Assembly: GCA_965228265.1 (NCBI GenBank)
Contig: OZ245804.1
Coordinates: forward strand, 2,666,001-2,730,000
DNA length: 64,000 bases
DNA from: GCA-2732755 sp965228265
GTDB lineage: Bacteria > Planctomycetota > Phycisphaerae > Phycisphaerales > UBA1924
Direction: 5' to 3'
The notes beneath the pieces were generated by a model that did not search any database, was not told where the DNA came from, and worked only from the letters and a program-made list of their open reading frames with translations. Each line of letters starts with the position of its first letter. Position 1 is the first letter of the stretch. A program made the translations under genes and the position numbers. Below, one piece after another: positions 35,844 to 44,752 of the stretch.

Positions 35844-37685
35844 ATGCCGATCGCTCAACGGAATGAGCCAATCCTGCGGAGCCAGGGAGGGTGGACGCTT
35901 CGGCGGCTGCTCGTCCTGTTGCTGTCGCTTCTTCCCTTGGCTCTGACGGCCCAGCCGGCGGCGACGCCCGCCCAGCCCGTGACGGTGCCCGCTTCGAGGC
36001 AGGCCGACCGCGTGGCGATCATCCCGATCCACGAGCCGATCGACAAGGTGACGGCTTTCAGTGTGAAGCGGCGGATGGAGCTTGCCATAGAGGGCGGGGC
36101 TCAGGCGTTGGTCTTTGACATCAACACACCCGGCGGCGAGGTGCCGGCGGTTCTGGAGATCTGCTCGGCGATCAAGGCATCGAGTGTGCCGAACACTGTC
36201 GCGTGGATCCATCCGCAGGCGTACAGCGGCGGCGCGATCATCGCGCTTGCTTGCCGGGAGATCGTCGTCGCCGACGGGGCGATGATGGGCGACGCGCTGC
36301 CGATCATGATCGGTCCGGGCGGTGTGGACGTGGCGACGCAGGGTGAGCTTCGGAAGAAGCAGGTGCCGCCGGTCCTGGCGGAGGTTGTGGACTCGGCGCG
36401 CGTGCGTGGGTGGGACGAGTTCATCGTGCAGGCGGTGGTGATCGACCGGGTCGAGCTCTGGTGGGTGGAAGAGGTGATGCCGGACGGTTCGCCGGGTCGG
36501 CGGCTGGCGATCAACGAGCCGGAGTTCCGGATGCTGTTTCCGGGGCAGGAGCCTCCGCGTGGTTCGCCCGGGATCGTGGCGGCCAGCAGCGAGGGGCTCT
36601 CGGGGCTAACGCCCGAGTCGGCGGGTGAAACGGAGGCTCCGAGTGTGCCGGAGAATGAGCAGGCGTTCCGGCCCGCGACGCCGGCGCTCGAGGATCTGTC
36701 GCCCAGTCTTTCGGGCGAGTCGAGCGCGGCCTCGGTGCAGGACCTGGACATGCTGACCTCGGCCTCGGGCAGGCCCGTGCTAACGCCAGCCGACGCGGGC
36801 AAGTGGCGTGTGGTGCGGTATCTGACCAACGGCAGCGGTCCGATCGTGATGTCCAGGCAGGACATGCTCGACTACGGGTTCGCGTCGGAGAGCATCAACA
36901 CGGACGACCAGCTCAAGGCGTACTTCGGCGCGAGGGAGCTTGTGCGGATCCAGCCGACGTGGTCGGAGCGGGTCGTCAAGACGCTCTCGAACATGTGGGT
37001 GCGGATGCTTTTGGTGGCGGTGTTCCTGCTGGCGCTTTTCATTGAGATGGTGAGTCCCGGGCTCGTGGTGCCGAGCGTGGTGTCGGGTGTGGCGCTGCTG
37101 CTGGTGATGGCGCCGGCGTGGATGCTGGGTCTGGCGGGCTGGTGGGAGGCGATCGCGATCCTGACCGGCATCGTGCTGATCCTGATGGAGATTTTCGTGA
37201 TCCCGGGGTTCGGTGTCGCGGGTGTGTCGGGGCTCGTGCTGCTGTTTGGCGGTCTGGTGATGTCGTTCGTGGGCGCATCGGGCGGGCTGTTCCCGAGCAC
37301 GCCGGGCGGGCAGGCGGATCTGACGCGGGCGGCGGTGACGGTGCTCATCGCGGCGAGCGCGGCGGGCGGCGGGATCTTTTTCGTGGCAAAGTACTTCGGT
37401 TCGCTGCCGGTGCTCGGTCGGCTGATTCTGGACGGCTCGCGCGAGAGCGATGAGCAGGAGATGAACCTGGCCGAGGCGATGGGCGAGCCGGACGATCTCG
37501 GTGCGCTTGTTGGGCGCGAAGGTGTGGCGCACTCGCCGCTGCGGCCCTCGGGCCGGGTGGAGATCGATGGCGCGTTGTACGACGCGAAGTCGTCACTCGG
37601 GTATGTTGAGACTGGGACGCACGTGCGCGTGGTCGGCACGGAAGGCTGGTCGATCGTTGTGGAAGAGGCCGGGGGGAGCGCCTGA
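35844..37685 (+). CDS. Long NfeD-family membrane serine protease
   Basis: A 613-residue protein with a signal/anchor helix (about 17-38), a ClpP/crotonase-like protease domain, a 100-residue low-complexity segment, four C-terminal membrane helices and an OB-fold tail. Protease marks are LVFDINTPGGEVPAVLEICS and the nucleophile region PQAYSGGAIIALACREIVVA; Lys in ELRKKQVPP is the likely partner of a Ser-Lys dyad. This is the long (1b) NfeD type. TATACT ends 8 bases before the ATG, so the mRNA could have almost no leader. The TGA overlaps the next ATG, giving an NfeD-NfeD-FloA cluster. Confidence 0.92.
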   Translation: MPIAQRNEPILRSQGGWTLRRLLVLLLSLLPLALTAQPAATPAQPVTVPASRQADRVAIIPIHEPIDKVTAFSVKRRMELAIEGGAQALVFDINTPGGEVPAVLEICSAIKASSVPNTVAWIHPQAYSGGAIIALACREIVVADGAMMGDALPIMIGPGGVDVATQGELRKKQVPPVLAEVVDSARVRGWDEFIVQAVVIDRVELWWVEEVMPDGSPGRRLAINEPEFRMLFPGQEPPRGSPGIVAASSEGLSGLTPESAGETEAPSVPENEQAFRPATPALEDLSPSLSGESSAASVQDLDMLTSASGRPVLTPADAGKWRVVRYLTNGSGPIVMSRQDMLDYGFASESINTDDQLKAYFGARELVRIQPTWSERVVKTLSNMWVRMLLVAVFLLALFIEMVSPGLVVPSVVSGVALLLVMAPAWMLGLAGWWEAIAILTGIVLILMEIFVIPGFGVAGVSGLVLLFGGLVMSFVGASGGLFPSTPGGQADLTRAAVTVLIAASAAGGGIFFVAKYFGSLPVLGRLILDGSRESDEQEMNLAEAMGEPDDLGALVGREGVAHSPLRPSGRVEIDGALYDAKSSLGYVETGTHVRVVGTEGWSIVVEEAGGSA

Positions 37686-38194
37686 TGGATCCGATGCTTC
37701 TCTGGGGACTTGGGCTGCTGGCGCTTTCGGTCCTGATCTTGGTGATTGAGATCTTCGTGCCTTCGGGCGGGATGCTGGCGATCACGTCGGGCGTGGTCGG
37801 GATCGCGGGGATTGTGTGCCTGTTTCTGATGAAGGAACAGGGCACGCTCTGGGGCTCGGCGGGCATTCTGATGATGCTGATCGTTTTCCCGAGCGCGTTT
37901 GCGCTCTGGATCAAGGTGATCCCGAGCACACGGTTCGGGCAACGGATGATGGGCGTGCTGCCCGAGGACGAGATCTCGCAGCGTGAGCAGCTCGAACGCG
38001 AGGCGCACGAGATGCTCGAATCGCTGGTCGGGCAGGAGGGCGTTGCCAAGTCGGCGCTCAGGCCTGTCGGGACGATCGAGATCGACGAGGAGCGCTACGA
38101 CGCGCTGGCCGAGGGCGTGGCGATCGAACCGGGGCAGAAGGTCCGGGTTACGGCGATCGTCAACGCGCAGATCAAGGTCAGGCCGATTTCCTGA
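37685..38194 (+). CDS. Short NfeD-family protein
   Basis: A 169-residue protein with three or four membrane helices (MDPMLLWGLGLLALSVLILV, VVGIAGIVCLFLM, AGILMMLIVFPSAFALWIKV) and a C-terminal OB-fold domain (VGQEGVAKSALRPVGTIEID). It lacks the protease domain and matches the tail of its neighbour, from which it may have arisen by duplication. Short NfeD proteins associate with flotillins in membrane microdomains. Its ATG overlaps the upstream TGA (TGATG), and floA follows after 69 bp. Confidence 0.93.
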   Translation: MDPMLLWGLGLLALSVLILVIEIFVPSGGMLAITSGVVGIAGIVCLFLMKEQGTLWGSAGILMMLIVFPSAFALWIKVIPSTRFGQRMMGVLPEDEISQREQLEREAHEMLESLVGQEGVAKSALRPVGTIEIDEERYDALAEGVAIEPGQKVRVTAIVNAQIKVRPIS

Positions 38195-38263
38195 GTGGGT
38201 CTTGCCAGCGCGTATACTCCCCCTCAACGCACGATGCTTACACCGAGCAAGGAATCCAAACCG

Positions 38264-39352
38264 ATGCGCACCGCAATGGCACTCTCGGCAATGACACTGG
38301 CTCCCGCAGGCACGGTTCTCGCTCAGGCGGGCGGCGGCGGCGGGCTGAGGCCCTGGATGATCGTGGTCGGCGTGATCGCCATCCTGATCGTCCTGATCCT
38401 GCTCTTCGTGCTCGGGCAGTACGTCTCGCTCTATATCCAGGCGTTTACGTCGAATGCACGCGTGTCGGTCGTTGACCTCATCGGGATGCGGCTGCGGAAG
38501 GTTGATCCGCGGGTGATCGTGCTCAACCGCATCCGCGCGGTGAAGGCTGGTCTTGGGATTACGACGGCCCAGCTCGAGGAGCATTTGCTCTCGGGCGGAC
38601 GCGTCAAGAACGTGGTCAGCGCGCTGATCGCGGCCAAGAAAGCACGGATCGAACTCGACTGGAACACGGCCTGCTCGATCGACCTTGCGGGACGTGACAT
38701 CTTTGACGCGGTGAACACGAGCGTGAACCCGAAGGTCATCGACTGCCCGAACCCGGCGCTGGGTCGCGGGACGATCGACGCGGTCGCCAAAGACGGCATC
38801 CAGCTGCGGGCCCGTGCCCGCGTGACGGTGCGGACGAATCTGGCGCGGCTGGTCGGTGGTGCGACCGAGGAAACAGTGGTCGCGCGTGTCGGCGAGGGCA
38901 TTGTCTCGTCGATCGGTTCGGCCGAGTCGCACAAGGCGGTGCTGGAGAACCCGGACCGGATCTCGAAGGCTGTGATGGCCCGCGGGCTTGACTCGGGGAC
39001 GGCGTTCGAGATCCTGTCGATCGACATCGCGGATGTGGACGTCGGCGAGAACATCGGCGCCAAGCTGCAGGCGGACCAGGCCGAGGCGGACAAGCGCCGG
39101 TTCCAGGCCGAGGCGGAGCAGCGCCGCGCGATGGCGGTCGCGCAGGAGCAGGAGTTCAAGTCCGAGGAGCAGAAGAACCGGGCGCTTGTTGTGCTCGCCG
39201 AGGCGGAGGTGCCCCGCGCGATGGCCGAGGCGTTCCGTCAGGGCAACCTGGGGATCATGGACTACCAGCGTCTGCGGAACATCGAGGCGGACACGAGCAT
39301 GCGTCAGGCGATCAGCGGGCAGGACGAGGACAAGCCAGACCAGAACAACTGA
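38264..39352 (+). CDS. floA: Flotillin-like protein FloA
   Basis: A 362-residue membrane microdomain scaffold. A Gly-rich N-terminal segment precedes a membrane helix (WMIVVGVIAILIVLILLFVL), then the SPFH-type domain (NARVSVVDLIGMRLRKVDPR, VNPKVIDCPNPALGRGTIDA) and a helical Glu/Ala-rich end (QADQAEADKRRFQAEAEQRR) that mediates oligomerisation. AAGGAA stands 9 bases before the ATG at 38264; an alternative ATG at 38234 has no such site. A TATACT at 38213-38218 suggests a second promoter within the cluster. A strong terminator follows the stop. Confidence 0.95.
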   Translation: MRTAMALSAMTLAPAGTVLAQAGGGGGLRPWMIVVGVIAILIVLILLFVLGQYVSLYIQAFTSNARVSVVDLIGMRLRKVDPRVIVLNRIRAVKAGLGITTAQLEEHLLSGGRVKNVVSALIAAKKARIELDWNTACSIDLAGRDIFDAVNTSVNPKVIDCPNPALGRGTIDAVAKDGIQLRARARVTVRTNLARLVGGATEETVVARVGEGIVSSIGSAESHKAVLENPDRISKAVMARGLDSGTAFEILSIDIADVDVGENIGAKLQADQAEADKRRFQAEAEQRRAMAVAQEQEFKSEEQKNRALVVLAEAEVPRAMAEAFRQGNLGIMDYQRLRNIEADTSMRQAISGQDEDKPDQNN

Positions 39353-39364
39353 TCACGAACTGAC

Positions 39365-39428
39365 GAGCCCGGATCGCAGGTGAGGCAATGAGCGTTTGCC
39401 CTCGCTTGCGATCCGGGCTCGGTTTTTT
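39365..39428 (+). terminator. Strong intrinsic terminator after floA
   Basis: GAGCCCGGATCGCA (39365-39378) and its perfect 14-base complement (39407-39420) are followed by GGTTTTTT. The 28-base loop has further partial pairing. It closes the NfeD-NfeD-FloA transcript 12 bases after the stop. Confidence 0.93.
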
Positions 39429-39470
39429 GAGTTCTGTTTTTGGGTTCTGTATTTGAGTTATGATTTCGGT

Positions 39471-39824
39471 TCAGTCGCGCCAGGCGTCGGTGACGATGCC
39501 GTTCTTGATCTCGATGTATGTGCCCCCGGCGGATTTTTCGGAGCTTGAGCCGCCGATGATGAGCAGGACCGAGCCCTTGTTGCGTTCGGTGCGCTGGTAC
39601 TCGTAGGCCCAGAGCGAGCCGCCCTCGATCTCGGTTTTGCGTGTGGGCTTGCCCATGGCAGCGGCGACCCAAGACTCGGTCGTCTCGCCGATCTTGATGC
39701 GGTTGAAAGTGCTCTTGCCGACGTAGTCGCCGTCGAGTGAGGAGTACGAGCTGCCGTGGATACACCCGCCCAGTGCGGTGCAGGTGAGAGCGGCGGCGGT
39801 GATGATCGCGAGTCGGTTCTTCAT
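39471..39824 (-). CDS. Small lipoprotein, unknown
   Basis: A 117-residue protein with a lipoprotein signal: MKNRLAIITAAALTCTALGG followed by Cys in the lipobox LGGC at about 18-21. The mature part is small and beta-rich (GKSTFNRIKIGETTESWVAA, SLWAYEYQRTER) and resembles SmpA/OmlA-like folds in having IKIGETTESWV before a GxPxxK stretch, but the likeness is weak. It converges with floA across the terminator. Function unknown. Confidence 0.85.
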   Translation of the reverse strand: MKNRLAIITAAALTCTALGGCIHGSSYSSLDGDYVGKSTFNRIKIGETTESWVAAAMGKPTRKTEIEGGSLWAYEYQRTERNKGSVLLIIGGSSSEKSAGGTYIEIKNGIVTDAWRD

Positions 39825-39902
39825 CGGTGTTCCCCGTGCTGGACTGCCAAGGGAGATCGCATGCCCCCCTGACGGGTCATACGGGAAAGGGTGGCGGGCG
39901 TT

Positions 39903-40463
39903 TCACGCGGGCTCGGCGGCACTTTGCAGGAGCTGGGCGATGCGGAAGCGGCGGTAGATCTCGTTGGTGATGATCGAGGGCGGGCCGGGGATGGATTCCG
40001 GGGCTGGCGCGTCCTGGTGGGCTTGGGGGGCTGAGCCCGGCTGGTTGCGGGGGGCGGCTCTGGAGACGGTGGAGTACGGGTTCCGGGGCACGCTCGTGTC
40101 GAGGCGGTTGGTGGCGTTGGTGGGCGTGTAGGCCGGGGCGGCGTGGGAGCTGAGGATCTCGGAGGTCCCGATGTGGAAGACGGTGTTGGGCGGGATGAGC
40201 GCCTCGCCCGAGCGGGTGTAGTCGGACCGGGTGAAGACGGCGGCGATGCCCTTGTCGATGCGGGCGTAGACGGTTTTGCCGTCGGGCGTGGTGATCTCGT
40301 AGACCTTCTCGAAGTCCGATGGAAGGCGGAGGTCCTTGGGCGCGATGCGTGAGCTTCGGGCGATCGGGGAGACGTCGTCGACGCCCTGCTCGATGACGCG
40401 GGCCTCGGGCTGGGTGAGCAGTGCTGCGAGCAGGAATGTGGTGATCCAGAGTGTGGGTGTCAT
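39903..40463 (-). CDS. Exported hypothetical protein, 186 aa
   Basis: Starts MTPTLWITTFLLAALLTQPE, a short signal peptide. The mature protein has a compact domain (DFEKVYEITTPDGKTVYARI, DKGIAAVFTRSDYTRSGEAL) and a Pro/Ala/Ser-rich tail that ends in a helix (IITNEIYRRFRIAQLLQSAA). I do not recognise it. It is 20 bp after the TonB-like gene on the same strand and likely forms an operon with it. Confidence 0.78.
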   Translation of the reverse strand: MTPTLWITTFLLAALLTQPEARVIEQGVDDVSPIARSSRIAPKDLRLPSDFEKVYEITTPDGKTVYARIDKGIAAVFTRSDYTRSGEALIPPNTVFHIGTSEILSSHAAPAYTPTNATNRLDTSVPRNPYSTVSRAAPRNQPGSAPQAHQDAPAPESIPGPPSIITNEIYRRFRIAQLLQSAAEPA

Positions 40464-40483
40464 CGTGCGTGCTCGCTCGTCGA

Positions 40484-41329
40484 TTAGAAGAGGATCTGGA
40501 TCTCCACGGTGATTGTGGCGTCGGGTGTATTCGGGAGGGTGTCCAGATCGGTCCCCGAGGCCCGCCAGCGGTACACGCTATCGAGTATCGGCTGATCGAT
40601 GGAATCGACGCCCGTGGCGGTGCCGGGCTTGAGGTTTGCGGCATAGACGGAGCCGTTCTTGGCGAAGCGGATGACCGCGGTGACGTTGCCACGCCTTGAG
40701 CGGAGTTCGAGCTGCCTTGTGGTGGCGTCGAACTGGGGGCGGTAGGTCTGGATGCGCAGGCCCTGTCTTGCCATGACCTTGCCAAGGTCGTTCTGGCGGA
40801 TGGTCATTTCCGTCGTGGTTGCGTCGGATTCGCGGTCGTCGGGGATGGCTTCTTTCTTGGGCTCAGCGGGCTCGGCCTGTTTAGGCTGTTCTTCTTCGGC
40901 GGGCTTCTCGGCGGCCTTGGCACGCTCGGCGGACTCGCGGGCGGCCTCGAGTTTGGCGGCCAGCTTCGAGAGCTCGTTCACCCGCGTCAGGAACGACTCC
41001 GAGAGCTGCGAGGCGCTGGCGGCGGCCTGCTCGGCGGCTCGGGCGGCGGCGCTGGCGGCCTCGGGCGAGAGCTGGGGCTGGAGCGTCTCGGACTGCACAC
41101 CCGAGTGCGGTGTCTCCTGGGTAAAGCCGATCCACGCGATCGAGACGCGGCTGCTCTCGTCGATGCCCAGCTTCACTTTCGGGGTGTCTTCTTCGTCGTC
41201 GGGGGTCAGCAGCATCCGCGCGAGGGCGGATTCGGGATCGGCCAGGGCGAGCACGCCCAGAACGTGGATGAGCAGGCTCACCAGCACGCAACCCCAGAGC
41301 ACCCATTGGCCCGATCGGCTCGGCTGCAT
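40484..41329 (-). CDS. TonB/TolA-like energy transducer
   Basis: A 281-residue protein with one N-terminal membrane helix (about 10-29, WVLWGCVLVSLLIHVLGVLA), a periplasmic Ala/Glu/Lys-rich helical spacer (SESFLTRVNELSKLAAKLEA, then AKAAEKPAEEEQPKQAEPAE) and a C-terminal beta-alpha domain (GNVTAVIRFAKNGSVYAANL to ATITVEIQILF) like the TonB/TolA C-terminus. Such proteins link ExbB/ExbD proton flow to outer-membrane tasks; an exbD gene lies 1.4 kb away. The ATG at 41329 directly precedes the anchor helix. It is divergent from the thioredoxin-like gene. Confidence 0.8.
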   Translation of the reverse strand: MQPSRSGQWVLWGCVLVSLLIHVLGVLALADPESALARMLLTPDDEEDTPKVKLGIDESSRVSIAWIGFTQETPHSGVQSETLQPQLSPEAASAAARAAEQAAASASQLSESFLTRVNELSKLAAKLEAARESAERAKAAEKPAEEEQPKQAEPAEPKKEAIPDDRESDATTTEMTIRQNDLGKVMARQGLRIQTYRPQFDATTRQLELRSRRGNVTAVIRFAKNGSVYAANLKPGTATGVDSIDQPILDSVYRWRASGTDLDTLPNTPDATITVEIQILF

Positions 41330-41375
41330 GCGAAAACGGTAGCATGTCCGTGTGAAAGACGGCGAGGGCTGAGTC

Positions 41376-42644
41376 ATGAGCATGCAGAGACCGGTTGGGT
41401 TGGTTGTTTCGCTGGTTGTGGTGGTGCTTGTCGCGGTGCTCGGGTGGGTGCTGGTGCCCGGGGGGCAATCGGCCTCCCCTGACACCACGCCTCACCGGGA
41501 TGTGGCGGATGAAGCCGAGCAGAGTGCGGCTGAGGAACCGGCGCCGGCTGAGGCCCCCACTGGCGAAACGGTCATGGTTTCGCAGGAGCGTCAGGCGTTC
41601 GAGCCCGGGCGGCTGCTCGTGGGTGATCCGGCGCCGGCGCTCTCGATCAAGCGGTGGTATCTGGGCGAGCCACGGGAGCGGTTGACGCCTGGCCATGTGC
41701 ATGTGGTTGATCTGTGGGCGACGTGGTGCGGGCCTTGCGTGCGGGCGATGCCGGAGCTGACGGCGTTGCAGGCGGAGTATCGCAACAAGGGCGTGCGCGT
41801 GCTGGGTGTGAGCATCGACGAGGCGCGCAACGCCGAGGAGCAGGTCGAGCGGTTTCTCGAGAATCGCAGCGACACGATCGGTTTCGACATCGCGCTCGAC
41901 GACGGCCGAACGGTGCAGGACTGGCTGACCGCGGCGGGTCGGTCGAGCATCCCAACGAGTTATGTCGTGGATCAGGAGGGCACGGTCGCGTGGATCGGAC
42001 ACCCGCAGGCGACGGACCCGGCGACGGGCGAGCCCGTGATGCTGACGGTGATCGAGGGCCTGCTTGAGGGGACGTACGACCTTGAGGGCGCGACGGCTGA
42101 GGCGCGTAAGGAGATCCTGCAAGAGCGCGAGCAGGCGCAGGCGGCAAAGCGCGTGGCCGGGCTCATGGAGGAGATGAACGAGGCGTGGGCCTCGGGCGAC
42201 CGCGAGAAGACGATGGAGATCATCGATCGGGTGATCGAGATGAGCCCGGGCACGGCGGCGGAGCTGGCGGTGCGCAAGGCGGAGATTCTGCTGTACGAGC
42301 TGAACCGGGGCGCGGACGCATCGGCGTTTGTGGGCGCGATGATCCAGGGCCCATACTCGGAGGATTCGGAGACGCTGATGCGTTTCTCGTCGCTTTTGTC
42401 GGGGGATCTGGATCCGGGGCCTGGCGGCCGCCGGGCTGCGGTGGATGCGGCGAGCCGGGCGGTGGAGCTGATCGGCGATGAGCCGAACGCGCTGGCGCAG
42501 CTCGGGCACGCGCAGTTTGTCGCGGGCGATGTGCAGGACGCGATCGACACGATGATCCGGGCGCGTGATCTCTGCCCGGAGGACAGCGGCATGTACGGGG
42601 TTCTTGACGATCTCGTCGGTGATTACCAGCGATCAAACGATTGA
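41376..42644 (+). CDS. Membrane-anchored TlpA-like thioredoxin with TPR tail
   Basis: A 422-residue protein. A membrane anchor (about 6-28, VGLVVSLVVVVLVAVLGWVL) and acidic linker precede a redoxin domain with the active site VVDLWATWCGPCVRAMPEL, the cis-Pro loop SSIPTSYVVDQEG and the usual TlpA strands. The last 180 residues are helical with TPR-like pairs. It should act as a thiol-disulfide oxidoreductase on the outer face of the inner membrane; the partner is unknown. It is divergent from the TonB-like gene, and an 88-bp palindromic element follows 10 bases after the stop. Confidence 0.93.
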   Translation: MSMQRPVGLVVSLVVVVLVAVLGWVLVPGGQSASPDTTPHRDVADEAEQSAAEEPAPAEAPTGETVMVSQERQAFEPGRLLVGDPAPALSIKRWYLGEPRERLTPGHVHVVDLWATWCGPCVRAMPELTALQAEYRNKGVRVLGVSIDEARNAEEQVERFLENRSDTIGFDIALDDGRTVQDWLTAAGRSSIPTSYVVDQEGTVAWIGHPQATDPATGEPVMLTVIEGLLEGTYDLEGATAEARKEILQEREQAQAAKRVAGLMEEMNEAWASGDREKTMEIIDRVIEMSPGTAAELAVRKAEILLYELNRGADASAFVGAMIQGPYSEDSETLMRFSSLLSGDLDPGPGGRRAAVDAASRAVELIGDEPNALAQLGHAQFVAGDVQDAIDTMIRARDLCPEDSGMYGVLDDLVGDYQRSND

Positions 42645-42654
42645 GCAACGGCTC

Positions 42655-42742
42655 GGGTGCCACGGCTTGTTCTCAAGCCGTGCTTGTGCGCTCAAGCAAC
42701 TTTCGGGCACGGCTTGCCGAGGACGGACAAGCCGTGGCACCC
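42655..42742. repeat. 88-bp palindromic element, copy 1
   Basis: Ends are perfect 16-base inverted repeats (GGGTGCCACGGCTTGT and its complement). Inside are two hairpins, each CACGGCTTG paired with CAAGCCGTG, with loops of 4 and 11 bases, separated by a 25-base unpaired linker. It lies between two convergent genes, 10 bases after the thioredoxin-like stop and 11 bases before the exbD stop. It matches the copy at 52760-52847 in length and layout. No open frame, so it is a REP-like or miniature element. Confidence 0.92.
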
Positions 42743-42753
42743 TTGTCGGGCGT

Positions 42754-43233
42754 TCACTCTGATTCTGAACCGACACCGATTTCGCCTTCGCTGCCGAGGA
42801 TGCTGAAGCTCTCGATGCCGGCGGCGCGGAGTTGCTGGACGAGTTCGATGAGCCTGCCGCTGGCGGAGCCGATGTCGATCTCGAGCACGACGGGCGCATC
42901 GGGTTGTTCGGCGACGGCTTTGGTGACGGCTTCGGGGACGGCTGTGTTGTCGAGGAATTCGCCGTTGACGGCGGTGCGGTCGTCGCTGGTGAGCGAGACG
43001 ACGATCGGCGCCGGGCCGCTGGCGGTGCTGCCGGAGGGATCGATGACGGGCAGATCGACATCGACGACGTCGGCTCGGACCATGACGAGCATGGCGAAGG
43101 CGAAGAAGGTGAGCAGGAGGAAGACGACGTCGAGCAGCGGCGTCATCTCGAGTCGGGGCTCGGGCAGGCTAGTTCGGAGCTTGGTGGCCATGCGCTTGAA
43201 GGGTACGCGGATTCGCGGGGCGTTGCCGGGCAT
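42754..43233 (-). CDS. exbD: ExbD/TolR family biopolymer transport protein
   Basis: A 159-residue one-pass membrane protein of the ExbD/TolR family. The hallmark EMTPLLDVVFLLLTFFAFAM (Asp in the membrane segment that carries protons) follows a basic N-terminus, and the periplasmic domain ends with a QLRAAGIESFSILG strand-helix-strand. No exbB adjoins it; a TonB-like gene is 1.4 kb away and an ExbB gene is at the window's left end. The start may be 43233 or 43191 (MATKLRTSLP); neither has a good Shine-Dalgarno sequence. Confidence 0.9.
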   Translation of the reverse strand: MPGNAPRIRVPFKRMATKLRTSLPEPRLEMTPLLDVVFLLLTFFAFAMLVMVRADVVDVDLPVIDPSGSTASGPAPIVVSLTSDDRTAVNGEFLDNTAVPEAVTKAVAEQPDAPVVLEIDIGSASGRLIELVQQLRAAGIESFSILGSEGEIGVGSESE

Positions 43234-43265
43234 ACGATGCGTCGGGCCTCTGACAGGAGCGCGAA

Positions 43266-43697
43266 ATGGCCGTCCGGATGGAGCTATCGAGAATCCTGAT
43301 CCGCGAGCTGTCGGACTTCCAGCTTATCGAGCTGCGTGAGGTCGCCGAGCCGGGCGAGACGCTTGAGAACGAGGCGCGGTCGTTCCCGATTGTGATCGGT
43401 CTGCCCGAGGCGCAGGCGATCGACCGGCGGCTGCGGGGCCTGCCCATCGATCGGCCCCAGACGCACGACCTGCTCGCGTCGATGATCACGGCTTTGGGCG
43501 GCGAAATCGATCGCATCACGATCACGCATCTCTCCGACAGCACGTTCTTTGCGGAACTGACGGTGCGCAAAGGCGACGGCGAGGTGATCCAGATCGACAG
43601 CCGACCGAGCGACGCGATTGCGCTGGGCGTGGCATCGGACACGCCGATCTATGTTGCCGAGGAAGTGATCGAATCGGCGACGCGGGATATCCCGTGA
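43266..43697 (+). CDS. Bifunctional nuclease family protein (DUF151)
   Basis: A 143-residue protein of the DUF151/BFN family, some members of which show DNase and RNase activity. The conserved core is visible: SFPIVIGLPEAQAIDRRLRG, RPQTHDLLASMITALGGEID and VIQIDSRPSDAIALGVASDT with the typical RPSDAIALA-like end. AGGAG lies 6 bases before the ATG. The stop overlaps the truD start (GTGA), so the two are translationally coupled. Confidence 0.93.
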   Translation: MAVRMELSRILIRELSDFQLIELREVAEPGETLENEARSFPIVIGLPEAQAIDRRLRGLPIDRPQTHDLLASMITALGGEIDRITITHLSDSTFFAELTVRKGDGEVIQIDSRPSDAIALGVASDTPIYVAEEVIESATRDIP

Positions 43698-44752
43698 GCG
43701 ATCGTCTGCCCTACCTGACACACGACTTGCCCGGCATCGGCGGGCAGATCCGCCAGAGGCTCGAGGACTTTCTGGTTGAGGAGCAGCCCCTGTACCGCCC
43801 GAGCGGCGAGGGCGAGCACCTGTATCTGATGGTTGAGAAGCAGGGCCTGGGCACGCCCGAGATGGTCGACATCGTGGCCGAGCACTTTGGCGTGCGGCGG
43901 AGCGCGGTGAGCACGGCGGGGATGAAGGACGCGATCGCGATCACGCGCCAGGTCGTGAGCGTGCACGTGCCGGGCAAGAAGCTCGATGACTTTCCGATGC
44001 TCCGCGACGAGCGGGTGCGGGTGCTCTGGGCGGACACGCACACGAACAAGCTGCGCACGGGGCACCTGACGGGGAATCGATTCAGCATCCGCATCCGGGG
44101 TGTGTCGATGACCGATGCGCCGCGGGCGCTAAAGGTGCTGCGCGAGTTGGAGCGGCGCGGGCTGCCCAACTACTTCGGGCCCCAGCGGTTCGGCGCCAAG
44201 AACGACAACCACTTCGTCGGGCGGTCGCTCTTGCTCGGTCAGCTCAAGCGGAGGATGCCGACGCAGAAGCGCAAGCTGATGCTCAACGCGATGCAGTCGG
44301 CGATATTCAACGAGGTGCTGGCCGAGCGTGTGAGGGCGGGGACGATGGACGTCATTCTGCCCGGGGACATCGCGTTCAAGCACGACAACGGCTCGGTGTT
44401 CGCGGTCGATGAGGCGATGGCCGGCTCCGACGAGATCAGGGTCAGGCTGCGTGAGCACAAGATCAGCCCGAGCGGGCCCATGTGGGGCGGCAAGATGATG
44501 CGGGCCGGGGGCGGCGTTGCCGAGGCGGAGCTTGCGGCCCTCGATACGGCGGGCCTGACGCCCGAGGATTTTGAGACGAGCAAGCAGGCCGGGCTTGTGC
44601 CGGGCGTTCGGCGGCCGCTGCGTGTGCCGGTGACGGACACGGACATCGAGGGCGGGATCGACGAGCACGGGCCTTATGTGCGTGTGGCATTTGATCTGCC
44701 GGCCGGCGCGTACGCGACGATGGTGCTGCGCGAGATCATGAAGGACGATTAG
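43694..44752 (+). CDS. truD: tRNA pseudouridine(13) synthase TruD
   Basis: Makes pseudouridine at position 13 of certain tRNAs. The 352 residues contain the TruD active site AGMKDAIAITRQ with the catalytic Asp, GNRFSIRIRGV, the NYFGPQRFG motif and LMLNAMQSAIFNEVL, plus the TRUD insertion domain. The GTG at 43694 overlaps the upstream stop. The stop TAG overlaps by 4 bases the stop of the convergent DUF255 gene. Length is normal for the family. Confidence 0.96.
   Translation: MSDRLPYLTHDLPGIGGQIRQRLEDFLVEEQPLYRPSGEGEHLYLMVEKQGLGTPEMVDIVAEHFGVRRSAVSTAGMKDAIAITRQVVSVHVPGKKLDDFPMLRDERVRVLWADTHTNKLRTGHLTGNRFSIRIRGVSMTDAPRALKVLRELERRGLPNYFGPQRFGAKNDNHFVGRSLLLGQLKRRMPTQKRKLMLNAMQSAIFNEVLAERVRAGTMDVILPGDIAFKHDNGSVFAVDEAMAGSDEIRVRLREHKISPSGPMWGGKMMRAGGGVAEAELAALDTAGLTPEDFETSKQAGLVPGVRRPLRVPVTDTDIEGGIDEHGPYVRVAFDLPAGAYATMVLREIMKDD

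Noticed and set aside
36872..38932. 686-codon frame antisense to the NfeD/FloA genes
   Set aside because: Spans three real plus-strand genes, is His/Arg/Asp-rich, and has no start signal.
42655..42742. The 88-bp element as a simple bidirectional terminator
   Set aside because: No T tract on either side, two hairpins rather than one, and the copy at 52.8 kb runs into coding sequence.
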